Origin: Rhodophyticola sp017644125
Lineage (GTDB): Bacteria; Pseudomonadota; Alphaproteobacteria; Rhodobacterales; Rhodobacteraceae
Strand: one strand, 5' to 3'
Assembly (NCBI RefSeq): GCF_042140125.1
Contig: NZ_CP159473.1
DNA length: 64,000 bases
Every line of letters begins with the position of its first letter. Position 1 is the first letter of the stretch. Below are positions 1 through 8,666 of the stretch, in pieces. The notes below the pieces were generated by a model. The model had not been told where the DNA came from, made no database searches, and saw only the letters and a program-made list of their open reading frames with translations. The translations under genes and the position numbers were made by a program.

Positions 1-618
1 GCGCTGCAGGGCTCGGGCATTCCGGTCGCCGCCGTATCCACCGGCTTTCCCGCCGGGCTGTCGCCCTTCCATCTGCGGGTGGCCGAGATCACGGAAAGCG
101 TGAAGGCAGGCGCTGCCGAGATCGACATCGTCATCTCCCGCCGCCATGTCCTGACCGGCAACTGGCAGGCGCTCTATGATGAGATGAAGGAGTTCCGCGC
201 CGCCTGCGGCGAAGCGCATGTCAAGGCGATCCTCGCCACAGGGGAGCTTGGCACGCTGCGCAACGTCGCCCGCGCCTCGCTTGTCTGCATGATGGCGGGG
301 GCCGATTTCATCAAGACCTCCACCGGCAAGGAAAGCGTCAACGCAACCCTGCCGGTGTCCTTGACCATGGTCCGCGCGATCCGCGCCTATGAGGCCACGA
401 CCGGCATCAAGGTGGGCTACAAACCGGCGGGCGGGATTTCCAAGGCCAAGGACGCGCTTGTCTACATGGCGCTGATGAAAGAGGAACTGGGCAACCGCTG
501 GCTCCAGCCCGACCTCTTCCGCTTCGGCGCAAGCAGCCTTCTGGGCGATATCGAGCGGCAGCTGGAACACCACGCGACCGGCGCCTATTCCGCGTCCTAC
601 CGGCATCCGATGGCCTGA
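1..618 (+). CDS. deoC: Deoxyribose-phosphate aldolase, 5' end outside window
   Basis: Cleaves 2-deoxyribose-5-phosphate to glyceraldehyde-3-phosphate and acetaldehyde in deoxynucleoside catabolism (cytosol). The reading frame is open from base 1, so the gene starts before the window and 205 residues are visible. The class I aldolase signature is intact: the Schiff-base lysine in IKTSTGK (about residue 105 of the fragment), the relay lysine in YKPAGG (about 141) and the acidic residue in EIDIVI (about 42). A small membrane-protein gene and an aldehyde dehydrogenase follow within a few bases on the same strand, which suggests one unit in which the acetaldehyde product could be oxidised. Confidence 0.95.
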   Translation, partial: ALQGSGIPVAAVSTGFPAGLSPFHLRVAEITESVKAGAAEIDIVISRRHVLTGNWQALYDEMKEFRAACGEAHVKAILATGELGTLRNVARASLVCMMAGADFIKTSTGKESVNATLPVSLTMVRAIRAYEATTGIKVGYKPAGGISKAKDALVYMALMKEELGNRWLQPDLFRFGASSLLGDIERQLEHHATGAYSASYRHPMA

Positions 619-624
619 CCCGCC

Positions 625-906
625 ATGATGTTCAGCTTCAACACGGTCATCCTGATCCTGCTGACACTCTACGTGATCTGGATGGGGTTTTCCGAGTATC
701 GCAAGGAAAAGACCTCCGCCGCGTCGCTGAACGATGCGCAACTGAAACGCTTCAACGAGGCCTATACCTTCGGGCGCCCGCCGGAGGAGTATGCCGATGA
801 CATCCGCGCCCATGCCGTCCTTGCGCAGCGCGCGCGCATCCGCAAGACAGCCGCAATCGTCATCCTGATCGCCGTCCTTTTCATCTTCCTCTTCATGGGG
901 CCCTGA
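625..906 (+). CDS. Small two-helix membrane protein, unknown function
   Basis: 93 residues with a hydrophobic segment at about 5-20, a charged central stretch, and a second hydrophobic segment at about 74-91 that ends almost at the C-terminus. The ATG lies six bases after the deoC stop, and the stop is one base before the aldehyde dehydrogenase ATG, so it is most likely cotranscribed with both. I do not recognise a family. The central part is rich in Glu, Asp and Arg and has no catalytic motif I can name. Confidence 0.75.
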   Translation: MMFSFNTVILILLTLYVIWMGFSEYRKEKTSAASLNDAQLKRFNEAYTFGRPPEEYADDIRAHAVLAQRARIRKTAAIVILIAVLFIFLFMGP

Positions 907-907
907 C

Positions 908-3262
908 ATGACCACCCGCGAAATCTTCGAGACGATGGACTACGGTCCCGCCCCCGAATCCGATACCGAAGCCCGCGCCTGGATCGCCGGGAAGGGCCCT
1001 GCCTTCGGGGCGTTCATCGATGGCGTCTTCGCGAAACCGGGCGAGACATTCGCAACCAGAAACCCGGCCACGGGCGCCGAACTGGCCCGGATCACCCAAA
1101 GCTCCACCGAGGACGTGGACAAAGCCGTTGCCGCCGCGCGGCGGGCCTTTCCCGGATGGTCGAAACTCAGCGGCCACCAGCGGGCCCGCCACCTCTATGC
1201 ACTGGCGCGCCTTCTGCAAAAACATGCGCGCCTTTTCGCCGTGCTCGAAACACTCGACAACGGCAAGCCGATCCGTGAGGCGCGCGACATCGACGTGCCG
1301 CTGGCCCAGCGGCATTTCTACTACCACGCCGGTCTCGCCCAGCTGCTTGACGACGAAATGCCCGACCACGCCCCGCTTGGCGTCTGCGGGCAGGTCATCC
1401 CATGGAACTTCCCGCTGCTCATGCTGTCGTGGAAGATTGCGCCGGCGCTGGCCGCCGGCAATACGGTCGTTCTCAAACCGGCTGAATACACCTCTCTCAC
1501 CGCGTTGCTGTTTGCCGATATCTGCCGGGAGGCCGGCCTGCCCAAAGGCGTGGTCAACATCGCGACCGGCGATGGGCGAACAGGCGAGGCGCTGACCACC
1601 CACCCGGATGTGAACAAGGTCGCCTTCACCGGGTCCACCGAGGTTGGTCGCCGGATCAGGCAGGCCACGGCGGGGTCCGGCAAATCGCTGACGCTCGAAC
1701 TGGGCGGGAAATCCCCTTACATCGTTTTCGACGATGCAGATATCGACAGCGCCATCGAGGGGCTGGTGGATGCCATCTGGTTCAACCAGGGCCAGGTCTG
1801 CTGCGCAGGATCCCGACTTCTTGTGCAAGAAGGTATCGCCGCGGATTTCCATGCTAGGCTCAAGGCCAGGATGGACAAGCTGCGCCTTGGCGATCCGCTG
1901 GACAAATCCATCGATGTGGGCGCGGTTGTGGATCCGGTCCAGCACGCCACGATCACCCGGCTGGTCGACCGCAACACCGAAGGCGAAACCTACCGCGCGG
2001 CCACACCGGTGCCGGAACAGGGCTGTTTCTATCCGCCGACGCTGATCACCGGCCTGTCGCCCGCCGCCCCGCTGATGCAGGAGGAAATCTTTGGCCCCGT
2101 GCTGGTCTCCACCACCTTCCGCACCCCGTCGGAAGCCGTGGAGATTGCCAACAACACCCGCTACGGGCTGGCCGCCACGGTCTGGACCGAAAACCTGAAT
2201 CTCGCGCTTGACGTGGCGCCGAGACTGGCCGCCGGTGTGGTCTGGGTGAATGCCACCAATCTCTTCGACGCGGCCGCGCCCTTCGGCGGTGTGCGCGAAA
2301 GCGGCTTTGGCCGCGAAGGCGGATGGGAGGGGCTGCTGGCCTATCTCAAACCTGCCCTGAAAACGAAGCCGTTGAAGCCGGTCGATCCCGTTCCGGCTCC
2401 GGACACGCCCGATGCCCCGGGTCTCGACCGCACCGCCAAGATGTATGTCGGCGGCAAACAGGCCCGGCCCGATGGCGGGTATTCGCAACCGGTCTGGTCC
2501 GCCAAGGGCAGGCTTCTTGGTCATATGGGGCTGGGCACTCGCAAGGACATCCGCAACGCGGTGGAGGCCGCCCGGGGCGCAGCGGCATGGGCCCGAACCA
2601 CGGGCCATCTTCGCGCGCAGATCCTCTATTACATCGGCGAGAACCTGTCCGCACGGTCAGCGGAATTCGCGGCCCGCATCCGCGACCTGACCGGCGTGAA
2701 TGCCAAAACCGCCGACGCAGAGGTGGATGTGGCCATCGACCGGCTCTTCACCTACGCGGCATGGGCCGACAAGTTCGACGGCACTGCGAAATCCGTCCCG
2801 ATCCGGGGTATCGCGCTGGCGATGACCGAACCGGTCGGTGTGATCGGCGCTCTGGCACCCGACGATGCGCCGCTTCTGGGGGCGCTTTCCCTTATCGCGC
2901 CCGCCATCGCCATGGGCAACCGGATCGTCCTGGTGCCCAGCTATGCGGCCCCGCTTGCCGCCACCGATCTCTATCAGGTGCTCGACACGTCGGATCTGCC
3001 CGGCGGTGTGGTCAACATCGTGACCGGCGACCCCGCCGATCTGGCCGAACCGCTTGCCGGTCACATGGACGTGGACGCGATCTGGGCCTTCACGCCCCAT
3101 GTCGGGGCCGAGGCCGTCGAAAAAGCCTCCGCCTCCAATCTCAAACGAAGCTGGGTGCATGACGGGCGTGGGATCGACTGGATGGGCAAATCGGGCGAAG
3201 GCAGGCGCTTCCTGCAGGCCGCCACAGAGGTCAAGACGATCTGGGTGCCCTACGGCGAGTAA
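908..3262 (+). CDS. Aldehyde dehydrogenase family protein, tandem two-domain form
   Basis: 784 residues, about 1.6 times the usual 480-500. Residues about 35-480 form a complete NAD(P)-dependent aldehyde dehydrogenase: cofactor segment VIPWNFPLL, general-base glutamate in ELGGKSP (E264) and catalytic cysteine in GQVCCAG (C298). Residues about 510-784 resemble a second aldehyde dehydrogenase N-terminal half (LAPDDAPLLGALSLIAPAIA, GGVVNIVTGDP) but contain no ELGGK or GQxC motif, so this half is probably not catalytic. Downstream of deoC it may oxidise the acetaldehyde made there. That link is inferred from position only. Confidence 0.9.
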   Translation: MTTREIFETMDYGPAPESDTEARAWIAGKGPAFGAFIDGVFAKPGETFATRNPATGAELARITQSSTEDVDKAVAAARRAFPGWSKLSGHQRARHLYALARLLQKHARLFAVLETLDNGKPIREARDIDVPLAQRHFYYHAGLAQLLDDEMPDHAPLGVCGQVIPWNFPLLMLSWKIAPALAAGNTVVLKPAEYTSLTALLFADICREAGLPKGVVNIATGDGRTGEALTTHPDVNKVAFTGSTEVGRRIRQATAGSGKSLTLELGGKSPYIVFDDADIDSAIEGLVDAIWFNQGQVCCAGSRLLVQEGIAADFHARLKARMDKLRLGDPLDKSIDVGAVVDPVQHATITRLVDRNTEGETYRAATPVPEQGCFYPPTLITGLSPAAPLMQEEIFGPVLVSTTFRTPSEAVEIANNTRYGLAATVWTENLNLALDVAPRLAAGVVWVNATNLFDAAAPFGGVRESGFGREGGWEGLLAYLKPALKTKPLKPVDPVPAPDTPDAPGLDRTAKMYVGGKQARPDGGYSQPVWSAKGRLLGHMGLGTRKDIRNAVEAARGAAAWARTTGHLRAQILYYIGENLSARSAEFAARIRDLTGVNAKTADAEVDVAIDRLFTYAAWADKFDGTAKSVPIRGIALAMTEPVGVIGALAPDDAPLLGALSLIAPAIAMGNRIVLVPSYAAPLAATDLYQVLDTSDLPGGVVNIVTGDPADLAEPLAGHMDVDAIWAFTPHVGAEAVEKASASNLKRSWVHDGRGIDWMGKSGEGRRFLQAATEVKTIWVPYGE

Positions 3263-3374
3263 GATACCGGAGCGACGGAAATCCTGCCCAGCCGGGACGG
3301 CCATCTCCGGCCGGGCTATCCGTGACGCAGCGAACCGATGGAAACCCTGCCCAGCCGTCGTACCCGGCCCTGCG

Positions 3375-3980
3375 TCACCGGCGCCCGGCCATCCAGTCTC
3401 GCAGCTTTGCCCAGCGCACGGCGGTTCGATCCACCGTCGGTTCGATCACCCTGTCCTCGAACCGTTCCCACATGCGCCAGATGAAGAACAGGAGCAGCGT
3501 CAGAAGCGCCAGAATGATGACATTGAGCCACGGGAACAGGCTGACATCGGGGCCGTCCACCGGTCTCAGCGCGACGGCATTGGGATAGGTGGACAGAAAC
3601 CGCGACCGCCAGCCGTAGTGGGTGATGGCGACCCATTGCGGGTCAGCCGCCGTCGAGCTCAGATTGCTGGCCTCGGCCTGCAGGTCGGCACTGTCCAGCT
3701 TGAAATATGGCGGCCAGCCAAATCCGGTATCCTCGTTTCGATAGACCATGACCGACCCGTCTTCCCGGATCGTGTTGATCAGCCTCAGATCGCGATTGCC
3801 GCTATCGGCGTTGCCGCTGTCGGGTTGGGCGTAGAAAATCCTGTTCCAGCCCGAAAAATCCTGCCGGATGATCTCCGTGTCGGTGATCCGCGCGATGTCA
3901 CGGCCCGGTAGCGTGTAATGCATGAAGCCGCCGATGATCAGCGCCAAAATCAGCAGAAAGATTATTCGCGGCCAGCGCAT
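3375..3980 (-). CDS. DUF1523 family membrane protein
   Basis: 201 residues with an N-terminal transmembrane segment (about 5-23), an extracytoplasmic domain of about 120 residues containing GFGWPPYFKLDS and a YGWRS motif, and a second transmembrane segment at about 149-170 followed by a basic tail. This matches my recollection of the DUF1523 family seen in Rhodobacteraceae; its function is unknown. It is convergent with the aldehyde dehydrogenase gene and lies 17 bases downstream of another small membrane-protein gene on the same strand. Confidence 0.75.
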   Translation of the reverse strand: MRWPRIIFLLILALIIGGFMHYTLPGRDIARITDTEIIRQDFSGWNRIFYAQPDSGNADSGNRDLRLINTIREDGSVMVYRNEDTGFGWPPYFKLDSADLQAEASNLSSTAADPQWVAITHYGWRSRFLSTYPNAVALRPVDGPDVSLFPWLNVIILALLTLLLFFIWRMWERFEDRVIEPTVDRTAVRWAKLRDWMAGRR

Positions 3981-3997
3981 GGCTCAGTGCCCCTCGT

Positions 3998-4258
3998 TCA
4001 ATTTGTAACGTACACAAACACGCTCAGCGCGGTGATCGGCAGCACGTAGACGAAGAGGATCAGCCACCTGCTGATCCGTCGCGCCTTGGGGGCCACGCGC
4101 TCGTCGACCCATGTATCCCGGTCACCCGGCCGACCTTCCATCACCCAGTCTTCCTCAAGCCGTTCGCGCACGCCCGAACGCCAGTAGAGGAACACGCAGA
4201 CATACACCAATGTCAGCACAACAATAAGGATGATCGCCATCCGGCCGATATTCAGCAT
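3998..4258 (-). CDS. Small two-helix membrane protein, unknown function
   Basis: 86 residues counted from MLNIGRMAII, the start that places a transmembrane segment at the N-terminus. The frame is open further upstream, but that extension is a shadow of the divergent deacylase gene. Hydrophobic segments sit at about 6-24 and 64-82, separated by an acidic/basic cytoplasmic or periplasmic loop. It directly precedes the DUF1523 gene and is probably cotranscribed with it. No family was recognised. Confidence 0.7.
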   Translation of the reverse strand: MLNIGRMAIILIVVLTLVYVCVFLYWRSGVRERLEEDWVMEGRPGDRDTWVDERVAPKARRISRWLILFVYVLPITALSVFVYVTN

Positions 4259-4361
4259 GCGGCACTCCCGGTCTCGCGCGTTTTCATAACCCCTTATATG
4301 GGGGCCCGAAAGGGCTTTGGCAGGACTTGCGGCGCAAGTCTCATCAGCGCAAGTTGCAAAA

Positions 4362-5645
4362 ATGACCGACAGCACCCGCCTTTTCGACGAAATCGCCGCC
4401 CGCCGTGACGATCTGATCGCACTGACCCAGGATCTGATCCGCATTCCCACGCTGAACCCGCCCGGTCGCAACTACCGGGAGATTTGCGACTATCTCTCCG
4501 CGCGGTTGAGCCGTTCGGGCTTTGCCGTCGAACTGATCCGCGCCGTCGGCGCGCCGGCGGATAGCGAAACCCATCCGCGCTGGAACCTCGTCGCCCGCCA
4601 CGAGGGGCGAACGCCCGGGGACTGCGTTCATTTCAACTCCCACCATGACGTGGTCGAGATCGGCCATGGCTGGACGATGGAACCCTTTGGCGGCCAGATG
4701 AAGGATGGCCGGATCTACGGGCGCGGCGCCTGTGACATGAAAGGCGGGCTCGCCACCTCGATCATCGCCGCGGAGGCGTTCATTGCGGCCTGTCCGGACT
4801 ATCGCGGAGCCATCGAGATCAGCGCGACGGCGGATGAGGAATCGGGCGGCTTCGGCGGTGTCGCGTATCTGGCCGAACAGGGATATTTCGACCCGTCACG
4901 GGTGCAGCATGTGATTATCCCCGAGCCGCTCAACAAGGATCGGATCTGCCTTGGCCACCGGGGCGTCTGGTGGGAGGAGATCGAAACCCATGGCCGGATC
5001 GCCCATGGCTCGATGCCGTTTCTGGGCGACTGCGCGGTTCGCCACATGGGCGCGGTTCTCGAAGAGATGGAGCGGCATCTGTTCCCGCTTCTGGCCAGCA
5101 AGCGCACGGCGATGCCGGTGGTGCCGGACGGGGCCCGGCAGTCCACGCTCAACATCAATGCGATCCATGGCGGCGAGCCGGTGCAGGAGGAAGGCTACAC
5201 AGGCTTCCCCTCTCCCTGCGTGCCGGATCGGTGCCGGATCACCATAGATCGCCGCTTCCTCATAGAAGAGGATATCTCGGAGGTGAGAGCCGAAATCACC
5301 GCAATGCTGGAGAAGATCAAGGCGGAACGTCCGAAGTTCAGCTATGAGATCCGCGACCTGTTCGAGGTCCAGCCGACAATGACGGACGAAAATGCCCCGG
5401 TGGTCAGAACCGTGCAGGCCGCCATCGAAAAGGTGCTGTCGAAACAGGCTGAGTTCGTGGTTTCCCCCGGAACATATGACCAGAAACATATCGACCGGAT
5501 CGGCCGGCTGAAAAACTGTATCGCATACGGGCCCGGTATTCTCGATCTGGCTCATCAACCCGATGAATGGATCGGCATCGATGACATGGCCGACAGCGCC
5601 AAGGTCATGGCGCTGACGCTGATGGAGTTGCTGGGCAACGGCTAA
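4362..5645 (+). CDS. M20-family metallopeptidase, acetylornithine deacetylase / DapE-like
   Basis: 427 residues, normal for the ArgE/DapE group of zinc amidohydrolases that release an acyl group from an amino acid. Metal-ligand motifs are visible in order: HHD (H94, D96), GRGACDMKGG (D125) and DEESGG (E159/E160), with a histidine in DLAHQPDE near the C-terminus. The ATG at 4362 (MTDSTRLF) is chosen over an in-frame upstream start because it matches family N-termini. The gene diverges from a small membrane-protein gene, leaving about 100 bases for both promoters. The substrate cannot be told from sequence; an ArgE role is possible but unproven. Confidence 0.85.
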   Translation: MTDSTRLFDEIAARRDDLIALTQDLIRIPTLNPPGRNYREICDYLSARLSRSGFAVELIRAVGAPADSETHPRWNLVARHEGRTPGDCVHFNSHHDVVEIGHGWTMEPFGGQMKDGRIYGRGACDMKGGLATSIIAAEAFIAACPDYRGAIEISATADEESGGFGGVAYLAEQGYFDPSRVQHVIIPEPLNKDRICLGHRGVWWEEIETHGRIAHGSMPFLGDCAVRHMGAVLEEMERHLFPLLASKRTAMPVVPDGARQSTLNINAIHGGEPVQEEGYTGFPSPCVPDRCRITIDRRFLIEEDISEVRAEITAMLEKIKAERPKFSYEIRDLFEVQPTMTDENAPVVRTVQAAIEKVLSKQAEFVVSPGTYDQKHIDRIGRLKNCIAYGPGILDLAHQPDEWIGIDDMADSAKVMALTLMELLGNG

Positions 5646-5726
5646 GGTGGCAACTCAGCAGGCGTGCATGCCCCCCGTCACCGCCGCAGAGCAGATTGGG
5701 CGACCTGCCCCGGCAGGTCATGCCGA

Positions 5727-7058
5727 CTAGGGCAAAAGAGGCGACCATGCCGGATCGGAGGCCATGCCCGGCGTCGCCACCCTTTGCAGGTTGCGCCCCG
5801 AGATATCGACGGAATAAAGCGCGGGCGCACCATCGGCGCCGGCCGTTTCGCGAGTGAACATGATCACCCGGCCATTCGGCGCCCAGGTCGGGCCTTCGTC
5901 GAGGAAAGACGCGGTCAGCAACCGTTCCTCGGACCCGTCGGTGCGCATCACGCCGATATGGAACCGGCCCGCGTTCTGGAAAGTGAACGCGATCAGATCC
6001 CCGCGCGGGGACCAGACGGGCGTGCCATAGCGCCCGACCTGGCCCTGGCTGATCCGGCGCGCCTCGCCACCGCTGGCGGGCATCACATAGATCTGCTGGC
6101 GGCCCGAACGGTCGCTTTCGAACACGATCTGGCTGCCATCGGGGGAAAAGCTGGGCGCGGTCTCGATCGACGGCGCCTCGGTCAGCCGCGTTCGCTGGCC
6201 GGTGTTGAGATCGTAGAGATAGATATCGGTGTTGCCGCCCGATTCCTCGGAATAGACGATCCTGTTGCCATCCGGAGAAAAGCGCGGGGCGAACGACATG
6301 GTATCCGGCAGCCCTTCGAGCTGGCGGCGCTGCACCGTGGCCACATCAAGCAGGTAGACGCGCGGAAAGCCGCTTTCGTAGCTGGTGAAGATCACCCGGT
6401 CGCCATTGGGCGAAAAGCGCGGGGCCAGCACGATGTTCCGGCTGTCGGTCAGATACTGCACATTCGCACCATCGTAATCCATGATCGCGAGCCGCTTCAG
6501 ACGGGCATTCTTGGGGCCGGTTTCGGAAATGAAGGCGACACGGGTGTCGAAATACCCACCCTCGCCGGTGATCCGTTCATAGACCTGATCGGCCACGTTA
6601 TGGGCCATCCGCCGCCAGCTGTCCGGGGACCCCACGAATTGCAGCCCCTCGCCCAGTTGCTGGTCGGCGAACACGTCGAACAGCCGGAACCGCACCACAA
6701 GTTGCCCATTGGCGGTCTGTTCGACAGATCCGGTGATCAGCGCCTGCGCGTTGATCGCCTTCCAGTCGGCATATTGAACCGGGCTGTCGAAGCTGGTGAT
6801 GGTGGAGATGTACGCGCTGGACGGGATCTCCCGGAACAGCCCGGTGCCCCGCAGATCGGCGGAGATCACACGGGTGATATCCTGCGCCACGTCGGCGGCA
6901 GCTGCGTTTTCGGCGATGAACACCGGGGCCGCGAAGGGCAGCGGTTCGATCACGCCTTCGGTGATTTCGATGCGCAGCGGGCCGGGGCTGCTCTGAGCCA
7001 TGGCGGATGTGGCAAGTGCCAGACCTACGGCCAGACAGGTGATCAGAAAGCGGATCAT
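5727..7058 (-). CDS. tolB: Tol-Pal system beta-propeller protein TolB
   Basis: 443 residues: a signal peptide (about 1-22, ending in SAMAQ), an N-terminal alpha/beta domain and a C-terminal six-bladed propeller with repeated FSPDG/FSPNG motifs. TolB is the periplasmic partner of Pal and of colicin-type translocation, and helps keep the outer membrane attached during division. Its ATG overlaps the tolA stop by four bases. It is the last gene of the tol unit here: the next gene is convergent and pal is absent from the expected downstream position. Confidence 0.97.
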   Translation of the reverse strand: MIRFLITCLAVGLALATSAMAQSSPGPLRIEITEGVIEPLPFAAPVFIAENAAAADVAQDITRVISADLRGTGLFREIPSSAYISTITSFDSPVQYADWKAINAQALITGSVEQTANGQLVVRFRLFDVFADQQLGEGLQFVGSPDSWRRMAHNVADQVYERITGEGGYFDTRVAFISETGPKNARLKRLAIMDYDGANVQYLTDSRNIVLAPRFSPNGDRVIFTSYESGFPRVYLLDVATVQRRQLEGLPDTMSFAPRFSPDGNRIVYSEESGGNTDIYLYDLNTGQRTRLTEAPSIETAPSFSPDGSQIVFESDRSGRQQIYVMPASGGEARRISQGQVGRYGTPVWSPRGDLIAFTFQNAGRFHIGVMRTDGSEERLLTASFLDEGPTWAPNGRVIMFTRETAGADGAPALYSVDISGRNLQRVATPGMASDPAWSPLLP

Positions 7059-8182
7059 CGCAACCTCATTCCTTCAGGATTAAATACCATTTCTACGCTC
7101 CGCCAGTGGTCATAGCTTTCCTCCGGCAGATCAAATCCGTTCGCCCCGCAGCGGATGATCGCCCGGCGCGCGGCCTCGAACGCCTGATTGGCGCCCGAGT
7201 TGGTACCGCCCGTCGCCTCGATCAGACGGATCGAGCCTGTCTCCGGGCGTCCGTCGCGCGCCATGTCGACGCCAACCACCACGGTGGTCTGCAACGCGTC
7301 GGACGACAGCGAGCCGACATTCCAGCATTGCTGCACCGCGATCCGGAAGCCGTCGCGCTGACCGGCGGTCAGCGGCGGGCCGGCGGGCTGCGCAGGCCCT
7401 GTCGGGGCGGGTGCGCTGGCCGCCTCGGCCACCGCATCGGCGATGGCGGCAGCAAGCGGATCTTCTTCGGCCACGGGCGGGGCCGTCTCGGCGGGCGCGG
7501 GGGCGGCGGTTTCGACAGAGGCCGGGCGATCGGGCCGCGCCGTGGGGCGGACGGAGGCCTGCGGCGCGATGCTGCCCGCCGAAGGCTCTTCCGCCTCGGT
7601 CACGATCTCTGTCGTCGCCTCCTCGGGCGCGCTCGGCGTGACCTCCTCCACCGGAGCATCGGAGGGCTCGGGCGTTGTCGGCTGTTCCACGACGTCGGGC
7701 GCCGTTTCGACCTCTGGCTCCGGCACGGGCGCGGGTGTGGGTGCGACGCGCGGCGCCTCCTGCGGCGTCGGCGTGGCGGAGGGCGCGGCGGTCGGGTCGC
7801 CCTGCGGCGGGCTCGGCAGCGCGGCGATATCGTCGGTCACCTCGGCCTGAGGCGTCTGCAGATCTGCGACATCCGGGGTGGCCTCGGCCTCGGGCGGCGC
7901 GGTTTCGGCGGGTTGGGCCACCACGGGCGCCGGCGCTTCGGCCTCTGGCGGGCGGGGGGTGGGCGTCGGGCTCGTCACCTCGGGCGCGGCGGGCGTATCG
8001 GTCACCGGGGCCGCAGGCGCGGTTTGCGGGCGTGTCATCGCATCGAATTCCGACGTGCTGATGATGCTGACACCGGTCACCTGAAACTCCACAGGGTCGC
8101 TTTCGCGCACGATGCCGCCGATCGCCACCCAGACGATAAGGCCAATATGCATGCCAGCGGAGGCGTAGAGGGACCGGCGCAT
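7055..8182 (-). CDS. tolA: Cell envelope integrity protein TolA
   Basis: 375 residues from MRRSLYASAG. One transmembrane helix (about 9-25) is followed by a long Pro/Ala/Glu/Thr-rich linker (about 45-285) and a C-terminal TolA/TonB-like domain with a Cys pair (QQCWNVG and RCGANGF). The linker is Pro-rich rather than the Lys/Ala helix of Escherichia coli TolA, as is common in alphaproteobacteria. The start at 8182 lies seven bases after the tolR stop and is preferred to an in-frame upstream start inside tolR. The protein spans the periplasm and transmits TolQR proton-motive-force energy to TolB and Pal. Confidence 0.93.
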   Translation of the reverse strand: MRRSLYASAGMHIGLIVWVAIGGIVRESDPVEFQVTGVSIISTSEFDAMTRPQTAPAAPVTDTPAAPEVTSPTPTPRPPEAEAPAPVVAQPAETAPPEAEATPDVADLQTPQAEVTDDIAALPSPPQGDPTAAPSATPTPQEAPRVAPTPAPVPEPEVETAPDVVEQPTTPEPSDAPVEEVTPSAPEEATTEIVTEAEEPSAGSIAPQASVRPTARPDRPASVETAAPAPAETAPPVAEEDPLAAAIADAVAEAASAPAPTGPAQPAGPPLTAGQRDGFRIAVQQCWNVGSLSSDALQTTVVVGVDMARDGRPETGSIRLIEATGGTNSGANQAFEAARRAIIRCGANGFDLPEESYDHWRSVEMVFNPEGMRLR

Positions 8183-8189
8183 CGCCACA

Positions 8190-8663
8190 TCACCCCCCCG
8201 ACCCGTCGAGCGCGGGGCCACCGGCATCGGTGACAAGCCCGATCTCGCGGAAACCTCCGGCATTGAGCGCGCCCATGACCTGCATCACCTGTTCATAGGG
8301 GATCGATCCGTCGGCACGAAGAAAGACCTGATTGCCATCACGTTCCGCGGCAATCGCCTGCAGCCGCGGGATCAGATCCGCAAGCGGCACCTCGGTGGTT
8401 TGGATCATCACCCGGCCATCCGCGGCCAGCGTGATCGACAGCGGCTCCTCCTCATCGCCGGGCAACGCCTCCGCCGCCGTTTCCGGCAGTTCGACCGGGA
8501 CGCCGACCGTCATCAGGGGGGCCGCCACCATGAAGATGATCAGCAAACACAGCATCACGTCCACAAAAGGCGTGACGTTGATCTCGGACATCGGCTTCGA
8601 GCCGCCGCCCCGGCGGCCCCGCCTGCGCCCGCCCGATCCCTTCGTTGCGACATGCGCGCCCAT
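8190..8663 (-). CDS. tolR: Tol-Pal/Exb proton-channel subunit TolR
   Basis: 157 residues: a basic, Gly/Arg-rich N-terminus, one transmembrane helix (about 33-53) with the functional aspartate in TPFVDVML (D35), and a periplasmic ExbD/TolR domain. With TolQ it forms the proton-driven motor that energises TolA. The start is three bases downstream of the tolQ stop, so translation is probably coupled. Confidence 0.96.
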   Translation of the reverse strand: MGAHVATKGSGGRRRGRRGGGSKPMSEINVTPFVDVMLCLLIIFMVAAPLMTVGVPVELPETAAEALPGDEEEPLSITLAADGRVMIQTTEVPLADLIPRLQAIAAERDGNQVFLRADGSIPYEQVMQVMGALNAGGFREIGLVTDAGGPALDGSGG

Positions 8664-8666
8664 GGC

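Noticed and set aside
893..2608. Long open frame (571 codons) antisense to the aldehyde dehydrogenase gene
   Set aside because: GC-rich codon structure creates long antisense frames; its translation is Arg/Gly/His-rich with no family motif, while the plus strand gives a complete enzyme.
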